From NCBI RefSeq assembly GCF_022414595.1, contig NZ_JADWYO010000014.1, forward strand, positions 1-64,000: a stretch of DNA of 64,000 nt, given 5' to 3'. The position numbers were made by a program, and so were the translations under genes. Positions 1 to 8,465 of this stretch are shown piece by piece (position 1 is the first letter of the stretch; every line of letters starts with the position of its first letter). The notes below the pieces were generated by a model. The model was not told where the DNA came from. It ran no database searches and saw nothing but the letters and a program-made list of their open reading frames with translations. Origin of the DNA: Streptomyces sp. MUM 203J. Its GTDB lineage: Bacteria > Actinomycetota > Actinomycetes > Streptomycetales > Streptomycetaceae.

Positions 1-989
1 GGGCCGCCCGGCTCGAAGCCCCCCGGCGGGGCCTGCGCAGGCCCGAAGCCCTGTGGCGGCTCCGGGGCCGGGACCGGCGCGGGCGCCGCGCCCGCCGGGT
101 CGGCGGCACCGTCGGCGAGGGCCTTCAGGAGCCGGGCGGCGGACCGGGCGTCGGGGCGCTGTGCCGGGTCCTTGTGCATCAGCAGCCGGAGCACGGGCGC
201 GAGCGGACCGGCCCGCTGCGGCTCCGGCAGCGGGTCGGACACGATCGCGGTCAGCGTCGACCAGGCCGACGTACGGCGGAACGGGGAGCCGCCCTCCACG
301 GCCGTGTACAGGGTGGCCCCCACCGCCCACACGTCGGAGGCGGGCCCGGGCCGGTGCCCCTGGGCCCGCTCGGGTGCCAGGTAGTCGAGCGAGCCGACGA
401 GTTCACCGCTTCGGGTGAGGTGGGTGGCGCCGCCGTCGCCGGGGTCCTCCATGGCGGCGATGCCGAAGTCGGTGAGAACGACGCGGCCGGTCGGGGGTTC
501 CCCTGCTCGAGCGGAGCCGGGAGCTCGGGGAAGGTCCAGCAGGATGTTGCCGGGCTTGACGTCCCGGTGCAGGACACCGGCCTCATGGGCGGCGGCCAGC
601 GCCTCCAGCACCTCGGCGCCGATCCGGGCGGCCTCGTGCGGGTCCACGAGGCCGCGTTCCGTCTGGACGTCCGCGAGGGACGGCCCGTCGACCAGCTCCA
701 TGACGATGACGGGCCGCCCCTGGTGGTCCGCGATGTCGTGGACCGCGACGACCCCGGGGTGCCGGACGCGGGCGGCGGCCCTGGCCTCCCGCCGCATCCG
801 CAGCCGCAGCTCGTCGAGTTCGGGACCCGACGCGTCCGCGTAGGTACGCAGTTCCTTGACGGCCACCTCGCGGCCCAGGACCTCGTCGACGGCCCGCCAC
901 ACGACGCCCATGCCACCGCGCCCCAGCTGCCGGACGGGCCGGTACCGCCCCGCGATCAGCCCGTACGGTTCGTGCTCCCCCGATGACAC
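1..989 (-). CDS. Serine/threonine protein kinase, C-terminal part outside window
   Basis: This is a Hanks-type Ser/Thr protein kinase read from a GTG at 989 and open to the window edge, giving 329 visible codons. It has the glycine loop GRGGMGVVW (residues 23-31), the invariant lysine in VAVKEL (K45), the catalytic HRDVKPGN (141-148) and a DFG triad (174-176) before an APE-type LAPER motif. After the kinase core the chain becomes proline/alanine rich, as in the juxtamembrane linker of actinobacterial PknB-like receptors. No transmembrane segment is visible before the edge, so membrane anchoring is inferred. The phosphorylated substrate cannot be deduced from neighbours. The family call is firm. 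Confidence 0.9.
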   Translation of the reverse strand, partial: MSSGEHEPYGLIAGRYRPVRQLGRGGMGVVWRAVDEVLGREVAVKELRTYADASGPELDELRLRMRREARAAARVRHPGVVAVHDIADHQGRPVIVMELVDGPSLADVQTERGLVDPHEAARIGAEVLEALAAAHEAGVLHRDVKPGNILLDLPRAPGSARAGEPPTGRVVLTDFGIAAMEDPGDGGATHLTRSGELVGSLDYLAPERAQGHRPGPASDVWAVGATLYTAVEGGSPFRRTSAWSTLTAIVSDPLPEPQRAGPLAPVLRLLMHKDPAQRPDARSAARLLKALADGAADPAGAAPAPVPAPEPPQGFGPAQAPPGGFEPGG

Positions 990-1081
990 CGCTGCCCCGT
1001 TCCTCTGTGGTCCCTCTGCGCCGGCGCGTCGAACGCCTCCACATTACGGGGCGGCGGTGACCCGCCGACGGAGGTGTCGGG

Positions 1082-2392
1082 CTACTGGGCGCCGGCCGTC
1101 AGGTCGCCGCGCCGGGGGGCGGCGAATCCGTCTAGGTCGGCGCGGGTGAGCCCGGTGAGGCGGTCGACCTCGGCGGTGTCGAGGGCGCCGCAGTCGAGGC
1201 CGCGCAGCAGGTAGGAGCTGAGGGCCTTGGCGGTGGCGGGCTCGTCCATCACGTCGCCGCCGGCCTGGTTGGCGTACGCCGAGAGACGGGCGGCTGCCTG
1301 CTCGTAGCCCTCGCGGTAGAAGGCGAAGACGGCGGCGTACCGGGTGGGGAGGTGGCCCGGGTGCATGTCCCAGCCCTGGTAGTAGGCGCGGGCAAGGGCG
1401 CGGCGGGTGAGTCCGTAGTGGAGCCGCCAGGCGTCGTGGACCTTCTCGGTGGGGCCGACCGGGAGGACGTTGGTCGAGCCGTCGGACACCCGTACTCCGG
1501 TGCCCGCCGCCGCGACCTGCATGATCGCCTTGGCGTGGTCGGCGGCGGGGTGGTCGCTGGCCTGGTAGGCGGCGGAGACGCCGAGGCAGGCGCTGTAGTC
1601 GAAGGTGCCGTAGTGGAGGCCGGTGGCGCGGCCCTCCGCGGCGTCGATCATGCGGGCGACGGTGGCGGTTCCGTCGGCGGCGAGGATGGCCTGGCTGGTC
1701 TCGATCTGGATCTCGAAGCCGATCCGGCCGGGCGCCAGACCGCGCGCCTTCTCGAACTCCTCCAGAAGCCGCGCCATCGCGGTGACCTGCTGGGGGTACG
1801 TGACCTTCGGCAGCGTCAGGACGAGCCCGTCCGGCAGCCCGCCGCCCTCCATGAGGCCGGTGAGGAAGACGTCGAGGGTCCGGATGCCCCGGTCCCGGAC
1901 GGCGGCCTCCATGCACTTCATGCGGATGCCCGTGTACGGGGCGGCGGTGCCGTTCTCGTACGCCTGGGCGATCAGCCGGGCGGCGCGGGCGGCGTCCCGG
2001 TCCTCCTCGTCGTCCGTCCGGCCGCCGTAGCCGTCCTCGAAGTCGACGCGCAGATCCTCGACGGGCTCGCGCTCCAGCTTGGCCCGTACGCGCGCGTAGA
2101 CGGGCTCCGCGAGCTCCTCGGACAGGCCGAGGACGGCGCCGAGGGAGGCGGCGTCGGGGGCGTGCTCGTCGAGCGCGGCGAGGGCGCGGTCGCCCCAGCT
2201 GCGGACGGTGCCGGCGGCGAAGGCCTCGCCGGGGACGTACACCGTGTGGACGGGCTGGCGGGTGCCGGGGTCGCCGGGGTAGCGGCGGGCGAGTTCGGCG
2301 TCCACCGGGGCGAGGGAGGCACTGACACCCTTGCTGACCGCGCCGGCGAGGCTGGTCGCCACATGCTCCTGCTGCCGGTCCTGCTGACCCAT
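1082..2392 (-). CDS. CitE-like aldolase/lyase family protein (DUF6986 type)
   Basis: The 436-residue product resembles the HpcH/HpaI aldolase and citrate-lyase-beta superfamily, a TIM barrel that cleaves or forms C-C bonds near a divalent metal. Barrel-strand motifs are visible in LVLTLPKVTYPQQV and in GFEIQIETSQAI, where the acidic residues are likely metal ligands, followed by HYGTFDYSACLG. I believe it corresponds to the DUF6986 family, often found near glyoxylate or ureide metabolism in Streptomyces; that link is from memory and no such gene lies in this window. The ATG at 2392 is chosen because GGAGGG lies 7 nt upstream; an in-frame ATG at 2446 is possible. It stands alone and is divergent from a 66-residue ORF. 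Substrate unknown. Confidence 0.75.
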   Translation of the reverse strand: MGQQDRQQEHVATSLAGAVSKGVSASLAPVDAELARRYPGDPGTRQPVHTVYVPGEAFAAGTVRSWGDRALAALDEHAPDAASLGAVLGLSEELAEPVYARVRAKLEREPVEDLRVDFEDGYGGRTDDEEDRDAARAARLIAQAYENGTAAPYTGIRMKCMEAAVRDRGIRTLDVFLTGLMEGGGLPDGLVLTLPKVTYPQQVTAMARLLEEFEKARGLAPGRIGFEIQIETSQAILAADGTATVARMIDAAEGRATGLHYGTFDYSACLGVSAAYQASDHPAADHAKAIMQVAAAGTGVRVSDGSTNVLPVGPTEKVHDAWRLHYGLTRRALARAYYQGWDMHPGHLPTRYAAVFAFYREGYEQAAARLSAYANQAGGDVMDEPATAKALSSYLLRGLDCGALDTAEVDRLTGLTRADLDGFAAPRRGDLTAGAQ

Positions 2393-2417
2393 TCCCGCAC
2401 CCTCCACACCAGACTGT

Positions 2418-2432
2418 TTCCGCTTCACGGAA
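2418..2432. promoter_or_regulatory. Perfect inverted repeat, candidate IclR-type operator
   Basis: TTCCG-N5-CGGAA is a perfect 5-5-5 inverted repeat. It lies 26 bp upstream of the chosen start of the CitE-like gene and just downstream of its putative promoter, where a repressor would block elongation. The spacing and sequence resemble sites of IclR-family regulators; the regulator itself is not in this window. Confidence 0.5.
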
Positions 2433-2450
2433 TCCTTCATCCGCATGGTG

Positions 2451-2480
2451 AAGTTATCCGGGTCGACGGAGACCCGTCAA
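2451..2480 (-). promoter_or_regulatory. Putative sigma-70-type promoter of the CitE-like gene
   Basis: On the minus strand TTGACG (2480-2475) is followed after 18 nt by TAACTT (2456-2451), a fair housekeeping-type promoter. The predicted start of transcription would be near 2444, upstream of the palindrome at 2418-2432. Confidence 0.4.
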
Positions 2481-2614
2481 TGGTGTCTCACGGCGGCGCA
2501 CCAGCGGGCGAGGCCCTCCGCGCGCCCGCCCCGTCGGCGGCGGTGTCCGGAAACCGCCCGCCCATGAGAGCCTCGCGCGACACTCGGACCGATCCCACGA
2601 CGGAAGGACTCGAT

Positions 2615-2815
2615 GTGCAGTTCCTGCTGGAAGTCACGGTGGACGACGAGGCGACGGCCGAGCAGACCGCGGGCGAGCTGGGGCGCATCCTGCGCTACTG
2701 GGGCGGCAATCTGCACCACTACGCACTGAAGCCGGGCGACGGGTCGGCCGTCCACGACTCGGAGTACCGCGAGGTGGGGCGGTGGCGGATCCTCGCGGAC
2801 GAGGGCGCGGCCTGA
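2615..2815 (+). CDS. Small conserved-looking hypothetical protein (66 aa)
   Basis: A GTG at 2615 preceded by GGAAGG at 7 nt opens a 66-codon frame with strong third-position G/C bias. The product starts MQFLLEVTVDD, is acidic at the N-terminus and has a central aromatic stretch RYWGGNLHHYAL. It has no signal peptide, membrane segment or motif that I recognise. It is divergent from the CitE-like gene and followed by a long terminator hairpin, so it is probably monocistronic. Function unknown; the ribosome site and terminator make it likely to be a real gene. Confidence 0.7.
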   Translation: MQFLLEVTVDDEATAEQTAGELGRILRYWGGNLHHYALKPGDGSAVHDSEYREVGRWRILADEGAA

Positions 2816-2822
2816 CGCGGAA

Positions 2823-2866
2823 CGGCCGGGGCCGCGTGGTGCAGGTGCACCACGCGGCCCCGGCCG
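2823..2866. terminator. Bidirectional hairpin terminator
   Basis: Two 21-nt arms are perfectly complementary around a two-base centre (the effective loop is larger). The element sits between the plus-strand small ORF ending at 2815 and minus-strand etfA ending at 2883, so it can serve both. There is no T-run, as is common in Streptomyces. Confidence 0.85.
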
Positions 2867-2882
2867 TGTACGGGCGAGAGGG

Positions 2883-3857
2883 TCAGCCCTTGCGGCTGCG
2901 GACCTCTTCGGTGAGCTGCGGGACGACCTCGAACAGGTCACCGACCACGCCGTAGTCGACCAGCTCGAAGATCGGGGCCTCGGCGTCCTTGTTGACGGCC
3001 ACGATGGTCTTCGAGGTCTGCATACCGGCACGGTGCTGGATCGCACCGGAGATGCCGGCGGCGATGTACAGCTGCGGCGAGACCGACTTGCCGGTCTGAC
3101 CGACCTGGCTGGTGTGCGGGTACCAGCCGGCGTCGACGGCGGCGCGCGAGGCACCCACGGCGGCACCGAGCGAGTCGGCCAGCGCCTCGATGATCGCGAA
3201 GTTCTCCGCGCCGTTGACGCCGCGGCCGCCGGAGACCACGATCGCGGCCTCGGTCAGCTCGGGGCGGCCGCTCGACTCACGCGCGGTGCGGGAGACGACC
3301 TTGGTGCCGGTGGCCTTCTCGGAGAAGGAGACGGACAGGGCCTCGACGGCGCCCGCCGCCGGGGCGGCCTCCACGGGGGCCGAGTTCGGCTTGACGGTGA
3401 TGACCGGGGTGCCCTTGGAGACGCGGGACTTGGTGGTGAACGCGGCGGCGAACACGGACTGCGTCGCGACCGGGCCCTCGTCACCGGCCTCCAGGTCGAT
3501 GGCGTCGGTGATGATGCCGGAGCCGATGCGCAGCGCGAGGCGGGCCGCGATCTCCTTGCCCTCGGCGGAGGACGGCACCAGCACGGCGGCCGGGGAGCCC
3601 GCGGCGGACACCGACTCGTACGCGGCCTGGAGCGCGTCCACCTTCGGGACGACCAGGTAGTCCGCGAACTCGGCGGCGTCGGCGGTCAGGACCTTGACCG
3701 CACCGTGCTCGGCGAGCGTGGCGGCGGTGGCCTCGGCACCGGAGCCGAGAGCGACGGCGACCGGCTCACCGATGCGGCGGGCCAGAGTCAGCAGCTCCAG
3801 GGTGGGCTTGCGGACCGCGCCGTCCACGTGGTCGACATAGACGAGAACTTCAGCCAT
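2883..3857 (-). CDS. etfA: Electron transfer flavoprotein alpha subunit
   Basis: EtfA binds FAD and, with EtfB, carries electrons from acyl-CoA and related dehydrogenases to the quinone pool. The 324-residue length is normal. The C-terminal FAD domain shows the family signature around [17 protein letters not shown] and the [12 protein letters not shown] loop that contacts the flavin. The start [10 protein letters not shown] is typical. It follows etfB by 54 bp on the same strand, the usual etfB-etfA order, and is probably cotranscribed with it. No ETF-quinone oxidoreductase gene lies in the window. The assignment is firm. Confidence 0.96.
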   Translation of the reverse strand: MAEVLVYVDHVDGAVRKPTLELLTLARRIGEPVAVALGSGAEATAATLAEHGAVKVLTADAAEFADYLVVPKVDALQAAYESVSAAGSPAAVLVPSSAEGKEIAARLALRIGSGIITDAIDLEAGDEGPVATQSVFAAAFTTKSRVSKGTPVITVKPNSAPVEAAPAAGAVEALSVSFSEKATGTKVVSRTARESSGRPELTEAAIVVSGGRGVNGAENFAIIEALADSLGAAVGASRAAVDAGWYPHTSQVGQTGKSVSPQLYIAAGISGAIQHRAGMQTSKTIVAVNKDAEAPIFELVDYGVVGDLFEVVPQLTEEVRSRKG

Positions 3858-3912
3858 GGGACTTCTTCTCTCCTGCTTACGAAGTGTGAGGGGGCAGTGG
3901 GTGGCCGAAGCC

Positions 3913-4698
3913 TCAGATGAACTTCTGGCCCGCGAGGAACTCCGCGAGCTGCTTGCCGCCCTCGCCCTCGTCCTTGACGATCGTTCCGGCCGTACGGGCC
4001 GGGCGCTCCGCAGCGGAGTCCACCGTGGTGTAGGAGCCCTCGAGGCCGACCTCGTCGGCGTCGATGTCCAGGTCGTCCAGGTCCAGGGACTCCACCGGCT
4101 TCTTCTTGGCGGCCATGATGCCCTTGAAGGACGGGTAGCGGGCCTCGCCCGACTGGTCCGTCACGGACACGACGGCCGGGAGGGATGCCTCCAGCTGCTC
4201 GGTGGCGGCGTCGCCGTCGCGGCGGCCCTTGACGGTGCCGTCCTCGACGGAGACCTCGGACAGGAGGGTGACCTGCGGGACGCCCAGGCGCTCGGAGAGC
4301 AGCGCCGGAAGGACCCCCATGGTGCCGTCGGTGGAGGCCATACCGCAGACGACCAGGTCGTAGCCGGTCTTCTCGATGGCCTTGGCGAGCACCAGGGAGG
4401 TGCCCATGACGTCGGTGCCGTGCAGGTCGTCGTCCTCGACGTGGACGGCCTTGTCGGCGCCCATGGACAGCGCCTTGCGCAGGGCGTCCTTGGCGTCCTC
4501 GGGGCCCACCGTGAGGACGGTGATCTCCGCGTCGTCGGCCTCGTCGGCGATCTGAAGCGCCTGCTCGACCGCGTACTCGTCCAGCTCCGACAGCAGGCCG
4601 TCGACGTCGTCGCGGTCGACGGTCAGGTCATCGGCGAAGTGCCGGTCGCCGGTGGCGTCGGGCACGTACTTCACACAGACAACGATCCTCAAGCTCAC
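3913..4698 (-). CDS. etfB: Electron transfer flavoprotein beta subunit
   Basis: EtfB is the AMP-binding partner of EtfA. The 261-residue protein begins SLRIVVCVKYVPD, typical of the subunit, and carries the conserved CGMASTDGTMGVLPALL segment after the ADKAVHVED nucleotide-binding region. The start is a GTG at 4698 with AGGAG about 7 nt upstream. The 200-bp upstream region holds a small hairpin and a palindrome that could regulate the pair. Confidence is high because both the sequence and the gene order match. Confidence 0.96.
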   Translation of the reverse strand: MSLRIVVCVKYVPDATGDRHFADDLTVDRDDVDGLLSELDEYAVEQALQIADEADDAEITVLTVGPEDAKDALRKALSMGADKAVHVEDDDLHGTDVMGTSLVLAKAIEKTGYDLVVCGMASTDGTMGVLPALLSERLGVPQVTLLSEVSVEDGTVKGRRDGDAATEQLEASLPAVVSVTDQSGEARYPSFKGIMAAKKKPVESLDLDDLDIDADEVGLEGSYTTVDSAAERPARTAGTIVKDEGEGGKQLAEFLAGQKFI

Positions 4699-4820
4699 GC
4701 CGGCTCTCCTACTGCATCGTCATTACCGAGCTGCCTTGTTGCACGCAGCATAGGCGCCTTATGGGGCGGATTCCGCTCGGGGCGGCGGGCGCCCCGCAAC
4801 GAAATATTACTCGCCAGTAC

Positions 4821-4853
4821 ACCGGGCTCCCTCCCGGTAAGCAAGCGCTTTGC
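4821..4853. promoter_or_regulatory. etfBA upstream region with hairpin and LacI-like palindrome
   Basis: ACCGGG-N6-CCCGGT (4821-4838) forms a short hairpin. Next to it GCAAGCGCTTTGC (4841-4853) contains the self-complementary AAGCGCTT core, typical of LacI-family operators. On the minus strand TTGCTT and TGTACT, separated by 17 nt, could form a weak promoter across the same stretch. Regulatory use is inferred. Confidence 0.3.
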
Positions 4854-4899
4854 ACTGTGACCTTGGCAACGCTGAGTAACCAGGATTCCCGGGGATTCC

Positions 4900-5427
4900 T
4901 CAGCCGCGCAACGCGTTGAAGCGCCCGTGGTGGTAGAGCAGCGGCCGACCGCCGCCCGCCTCCGGATCGCCCGCGACCACCTCCGCCACGACGATCCGGT
5001 GGTCGCCCGCGGGGATGCGCGCCACCACCCGCCCGACCAGCCACGCGAGGGTGCCCTCCAGGACGGGGACGCCCTCGGGCCCCCGGCGCCAGCGGGTCGG
5101 CGCGGCGAACCGGTCGGCGCCGCTCCGGGCGAAGGTGGCGGCCAGCTCCTCCTGGTGCTCACCGAGTATGTGCACGCCGACATGCCCGGCCGCGGAGACC
5201 ACGGGCCAGCTCGACGAGGCCGTGCCGATGCCGAACGAGACGAGCGGCGGCTCGGCGGAGACGGAGGTGAGGGAGGTGGCGGTGAAGCCCACGGGCCTGT
5301 CGGCGTGGGCGGGGTCCCCGGCGGCGGTGATCACGGCGACACCGGCGGCATGCCGCCGGAACGTGGAGCGCAGGAGATCGGAACCGGCGAGGGCCGGTGC
5401 GGCGCCGAGGGGAGAGGTGACCGTCAT
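4900..5427 (-). CDS. Flavin reductase-like protein (FMN-binding split barrel)
   Basis: The 175-residue protein matches the flavin reductase-like domain of HpaC/ActVB-type NAD(P)H:flavin oxidoreductases, which supply reduced flavin to two-component monooxygenases. Visible family features are FRRHAAGVAVITA at the start, VGFTATSLTSVSAEPPLVSF in the flavin-binding strand-loop, and the closing YHHGRFNAL. The ATG at 5427 is preceded by AAGGA. An upstream ATG at 5487 lies in frame but has no better site. No partner monooxygenase is adjacent. It runs in the same direction as etfBA, 200 bp upstream of it, and probably has its own transcript. Confidence 0.88.
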   Translation of the reverse strand: MTVTSPLGAAPALAGSDLLRSTFRRHAAGVAVITAAGDPAHADRPVGFTATSLTSVSAEPPLVSFGIGTASSSWPVVSAAGHVGVHILGEHQEELAATFARSGADRFAAPTRWRRGPEGVPVLEGTLAWLVGRVVARIPAGDHRIVVAEVVAGDPEAGGGRPLLYHHGRFNALRG

Positions 5428-5821
5428 GGAGTTGTCCTTCTGCGGGGCGCTGGCGCGCGTGCGGGTGGTCCGTGGCTGCTCAGACACCCGGACAGAGCGC
5501 GCTCGCGTTACGGGCGAGGTCGACGTGGACGCGCCCGAAGAGAAGGAGTTCGTACGGCACGGGCGTCAGCTTCTCGACGGGCGGCGCGCGTCGTCAAGGG
5601 CGTACGGGAAGATGGGACGAGCGTCACGGCCGGTCGCCCGCCCTCACTGCCTGTGCCCGCGTGACGTGACAAGTATCTCGCCGGGTTTCCCCTGCTCCGC
5701 CCCCATCCGGGCTGGCCTGTTCCCGGCGCATGGGGCACGATCGGGCGCATGCCGTTACCTACGGCCGCGTAACTTCGCCGGGAGAAGCCTCCCCAGGCAT
5801 GGAAGAAGGGTGTTCTCCCCG
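5428..5821. other. Divergent intergenic region without a convincing gene
   Basis: This 394-bp stretch separates the flavin reductase (minus) from the acyltransferase (plus). Open frames here are antisense-type shadows without ribosome sites. It presumably carries both promoters; I see no clear palindrome or terminator. Confidence 0.5.
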
Positions 5822-6544
5822 ATGGCAGAACTCGTCTATCGGCCGGTCATCGGCGCCGCGCTCACGATGTTCAAGGCGCTCGACCTGAAGATCGACGTGC
5901 AGGGTTCGGAGAACATCCCGCGCAAGGGCGGGGCGGTCCTGGTCAGCAACCACATCAGCTACCTGGACTTCATCTTCTCGGGTCTCGCGGCCCGGCCGCA
6001 GAAGCGCCTGGTGCGGTTCATGGCGAAGGACTCGGTGTTCCGCCACAAGATCTCCGGCCCGCTGATGCGGGGCATGAAGCACATCCCCGTGGACCGCACC
6101 CAGGGCGAGGCCGCGTACCGGCACGCCCTGGACTCGCTGCGCGCGGGCGAGGTCATCGGCGTGTTCCCGGAGGCGACGATCTCGCAGTCGTTCACCCTCA
6201 AGAGCTTCAAGTCGGGCGCCGCCCGGCTGGCCCAGGAGGCCGGGGTCCCGCTGATCCCGGTTGCCCTGTGGGGTACGCAGCGGCTGTGGACCAAGGGCCG
6301 CCCCCGCAATCTGAAGCGCAGCCACATCCCGGTGACGATCCGGGTGGGCGAGCCGGTGGAGGCGCCGTCCGACCAGTACGCGGGCGCGATCACCCGGCGG
6401 CTTCGGGAGCGGGTCCAGGAGCTGCTGGAGGCCGCCCAGCGGGCGTATCCGGTACGGCCCCGGGACGCGGCCGACACCTGGTGGATCCCCGCCCATCTGG
6501 GCGGCACGGCCCCGACACCGGCACAGGTGCGCGAAGCGCAGTAA
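5822..6544 (+). CDS. 1-acylglycerol-3-phosphate acyltransferase (PlsC-like)
   Basis: This is a lysophospholipid acyltransferase that would esterify the sn-2 position of lysophosphatidate or a related acceptor at the membrane. The catalytic NHxxxxD motif is NHISYLD (residues 43-49). The acceptor-binding block is FPEATIS, where many homologues have FPEGTRS, and IPVALWG follows. The length of 240 residues is normal and no strong transmembrane helix is evident. The ATG at 5822 has AAGAAGGG about 9 nt upstream. The gene is convergent with the B3/B4-domain gene, 12 bp away. Confidence 0.92.
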   Translation: MAELVYRPVIGAALTMFKALDLKIDVQGSENIPRKGGAVLVSNHISYLDFIFSGLAARPQKRLVRFMAKDSVFRHKISGPLMRGMKHIPVDRTQGEAAYRHALDSLRAGEVIGVFPEATISQSFTLKSFKSGAARLAQEAGVPLIPVALWGTQRLWTKGRPRNLKRSHIPVTIRVGEPVEAPSDQYAGAITRRLRERVQELLEAAQRAYPVRPRDAADTWWIPAHLGGTAPTPAQVREAQ

Positions 6545-6556
6545 CGTCCCGCCGGG

Positions 6557-7258
6557 TCAGGCCACCGGGTGGACCGTCACGCTCGCGCCCGGGCTCAGCT
6601 TCTCCAGGGACCCGGCCAGTTCGGCGCCCGCCGCCTCCAGGGCCATACGGGTCATGGGGGCGAGGCACTCCAGGAGGAACAGCGCGTTCACGGACTCCTC
6701 CGTGAGCCGGGTGCGCACGCCCTGGCGCCAGTTCCAGCGGCGGCAGGTCACGCCCTCGTCGTCGCGCCAGACGACCTCGCCCGCGTCCGGGTGCTCGACG
6801 GTCCCGGCGCCGCCCGCGGCGGTCGGGAACGGCTCGTCACCAGTGGCCCGCACCAGCCGCATGCCGCCCCGGATGCGGTCGGCGTCCTCGCCGCCGACGG
6901 GGACGAGGTGCGCGACGCTCACCGCGTTGTACGCGTCGACCAGCCGGTTGATGCGCGGCAGCCCGCCGTCCGCGAGGGCCCGCCGGGCGAGCGCCTCGGC
7001 GGAGTTGCGGGTGCGCGACGGCTTGGCACCGAACGCGGTGTAGGCGGCACGCCAGGCCGCGATGTGCGGGTCGTCCTGCGGAGCGCGGCCGTCCAGGCGC
7101 TCGGCGAGGCGGCGGGCGGCGTCGTCCAGCAGGGCGGCACTGGCCTCGTCGCTGGGACCGTTGACGAGCCCGCGCGCCTCGACGGCGAGATGCGTGAAGC
7201 CGGGGACGAGGGCGCGTACGTCCTCGTGGACGGTGAGTGTGGGGAACATCGGAATCAC
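6557..7258 (-). CDS. B3/B4 domain-containing protein (tRNA-editing-like)
   Basis: The 233-residue product matches stand-alone B3/B4 domains related to the editing region of phenylalanyl-tRNA synthetase beta chain. Typical features are AYTAFGAKPSRTRNSAEALARR, split by the family's basic SRTR, then the INRLVDAYNAVSV core and a GEVVWRDDEGVTCRRWNWRQ segment. Its substrate is unproven; mischarged tRNA is the family hypothesis. The GTG at 7258 lies 7 nt after a TACGCT -10 element, suggesting a leaderless message; an ATG at 7249 is an alternative. A strong terminator separates it from the upstream operon. Confidence 0.85.
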   Translation of the reverse strand: MIPMFPTLTVHEDVRALVPGFTHLAVEARGLVNGPSDEASAALLDDAARRLAERLDGRAPQDDPHIAAWRAAYTAFGAKPSRTRNSAEALARRALADGGLPRINRLVDAYNAVSVAHLVPVGGEDADRIRGGMRLVRATGDEPFPTAAGGAGTVEHPDAGEVVWRDDEGVTCRRWNWRQGVRTRLTEESVNALFLLECLAPMTRMALEAAGAELAGSLEKLSPGASVTVHPVA

Positions 7259-7313
7259 GAGGTTCAGCGTACAGGACCCCGCGATTCACTTCACTGAACC
7301 CTGGTGGGCATGA

Positions 7314-7349
7314 CCGGACCTCCCCGCCCGGCGGGGCGGGGAGGTCCGG
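7314..7349. terminator. Hairpin terminator of the DUF6421-SDR-aldolase operon
   Basis: A perfect 15-bp stem with a 6-nt loop lies directly after the threonine aldolase-like gene (ends 7359) and before the next same-strand gene (starts 7258). It therefore separates two transcription units. Confidence 0.85.
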
Positions 7350-7358
7350 GACCACGGC

Positions 7359-8465
7359 CTACCGGGCCGTCTCCTCCTTGAGCGCCTGGACGAAGGCGTC
7401 CACGTCCTCCTCCGTCGTGTCGAAGGAGCACATCCAGCGGACGTCGCCCGCCGCCTCGTCCCAGAAGTAGAAGCGGAACCGCTCCTGGAGGCGCAGGGTC
7501 ACGTCGTGCGGCAGCCGGGCGAAGACCGCGTTGGCCTGCACCGGGTACAGGATCTCCACGCCGTCCACGGTCCGGACGCCGTCCGCGAGGCGCTGGGCCA
7601 TCGCGTTGGCGTGCCGGGCGCTGCGCAGCCACAGGTCCTTCGCGAGCAGCGCCTCGAACTGCACCGACAGGAAGCGCATCTTGGACGCGAGCTGCATCGA
7701 CATCTTGCGGATGTGCTTCATCCGGCGGCCGGCCTCGGGGTTGAGGGCGACGATCGCCTCACCGAAGAGCAGCCCGTTCTTGGTGCCGCCGAGGGTCACG
7801 ATGTCGACGCCCAGCGCGTTGGTGAAGGTCCGCATGGGGACGTCCAGCGTCGCCGCGGCGTTGGCCAGACGGGCGCCGTCGACGTGCACCTTCATGCCGA
7901 GGCCGTGGGCGTGCTCGACGACGGCCCGTATCTCGTCCGGGGTGTAGACCGTGCCGAGTTCGGTGTTCTGGGCGATCGAGACGACCTGCGGCATGGCCCG
8001 GTGCTCGTCCTCCCAGCCCCAGGCCTGCCGGTCGATCAGCTCGGGAGTGAGCTTGCCGTCCGGGGTGGGCACGGTGAGCAGCTTGAGACCGGCCATGCGT
8101 TCGGGCGCGCCGCCCTCGTCGACGTTGATGTGCGCGGTCTCGGCGCAGATCACGGCGCCCCAGCGGTCGGTCAGGGCCTGGAGGGCGGTGACGTTGGCAC
8201 CGGTGCCGTTGAACACCGGGAACGTCTCGGCGGTGGAGCCGAAGTGACTGTGCATCACCCGCTGGAGGTGGTCGGTGTACTCGTCCTCGCCGTAGGAGAT
8301 CTGGTGGCCTCCGTTGGCGAGGGCGATGGCCGCGAGGACCTCGGGGTGGACTCCGGCGTAGTTGTCGCTGGCGAAGCCCCGTACCGACGGGTCGTGGTGG
8401 CGACGGGCGTCGGTACGGGCGGGCGCCACCAGGTTCACGGCGGCCGGGTTCACGGCCGGGTTCAC
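7359..8465 (-). CDS. Threonine aldolase family PLP enzyme
   Basis: This is a fold-type I PLP enzyme of the low-specificity L-threonine aldolase/beta-eliminating lyase family (threonine to glycine plus acetaldehyde in characterised members). Conserved blocks are FASDNYAGVHPEVL, VFNGTGANVTAL, the aspartate of VHVDGARLANAA and the PLP lysine in VTLGGTKNGLLFGEA. The GTG at 8465 overlaps the SDR stop codon as GTGA, so the two are translationally coupled; 368 residues result. Cotranscription with the SDR and the DUF6421-type gene suggests that it handles a product of that pathway. Substrate specificity is unproven. Confidence 0.88.
   Translation of the reverse strand: MNPAVNPAAVNLVAPARTDARRHHDPSVRGFASDNYAGVHPEVLAAIALANGGHQISYGEDEYTDHLQRVMHSHFGSTAETFPVFNGTGANVTALQALTDRWGAVICAETAHINVDEGGAPERMAGLKLLTVPTPDGKLTPELIDRQAWGWEDEHRAMPQVVSIAQNTELGTVYTPDEIRAVVEHAHGLGMKVHVDGARLANAAATLDVPMRTFTNALGVDIVTLGGTKNGLLFGEAIVALNPEAGRRMKHIRKMSMQLASKMRFLSVQFEALLAKDLWLRSARHANAMAQRLADGVRTVDGVEILYPVQANAVFARLPHDVTLRLQERFRFYFWDEAAGDVRWMCSFDTTEEDVDAFVQALKEETAR

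Noticed and set aside
4841..4853. CcpA-type cre site
   Set aside because: The AAGCGCTT palindrome does not fit the cre spacing, and Streptomyces does not use a CcpA-type system; only a generic LacI-like label is justified.
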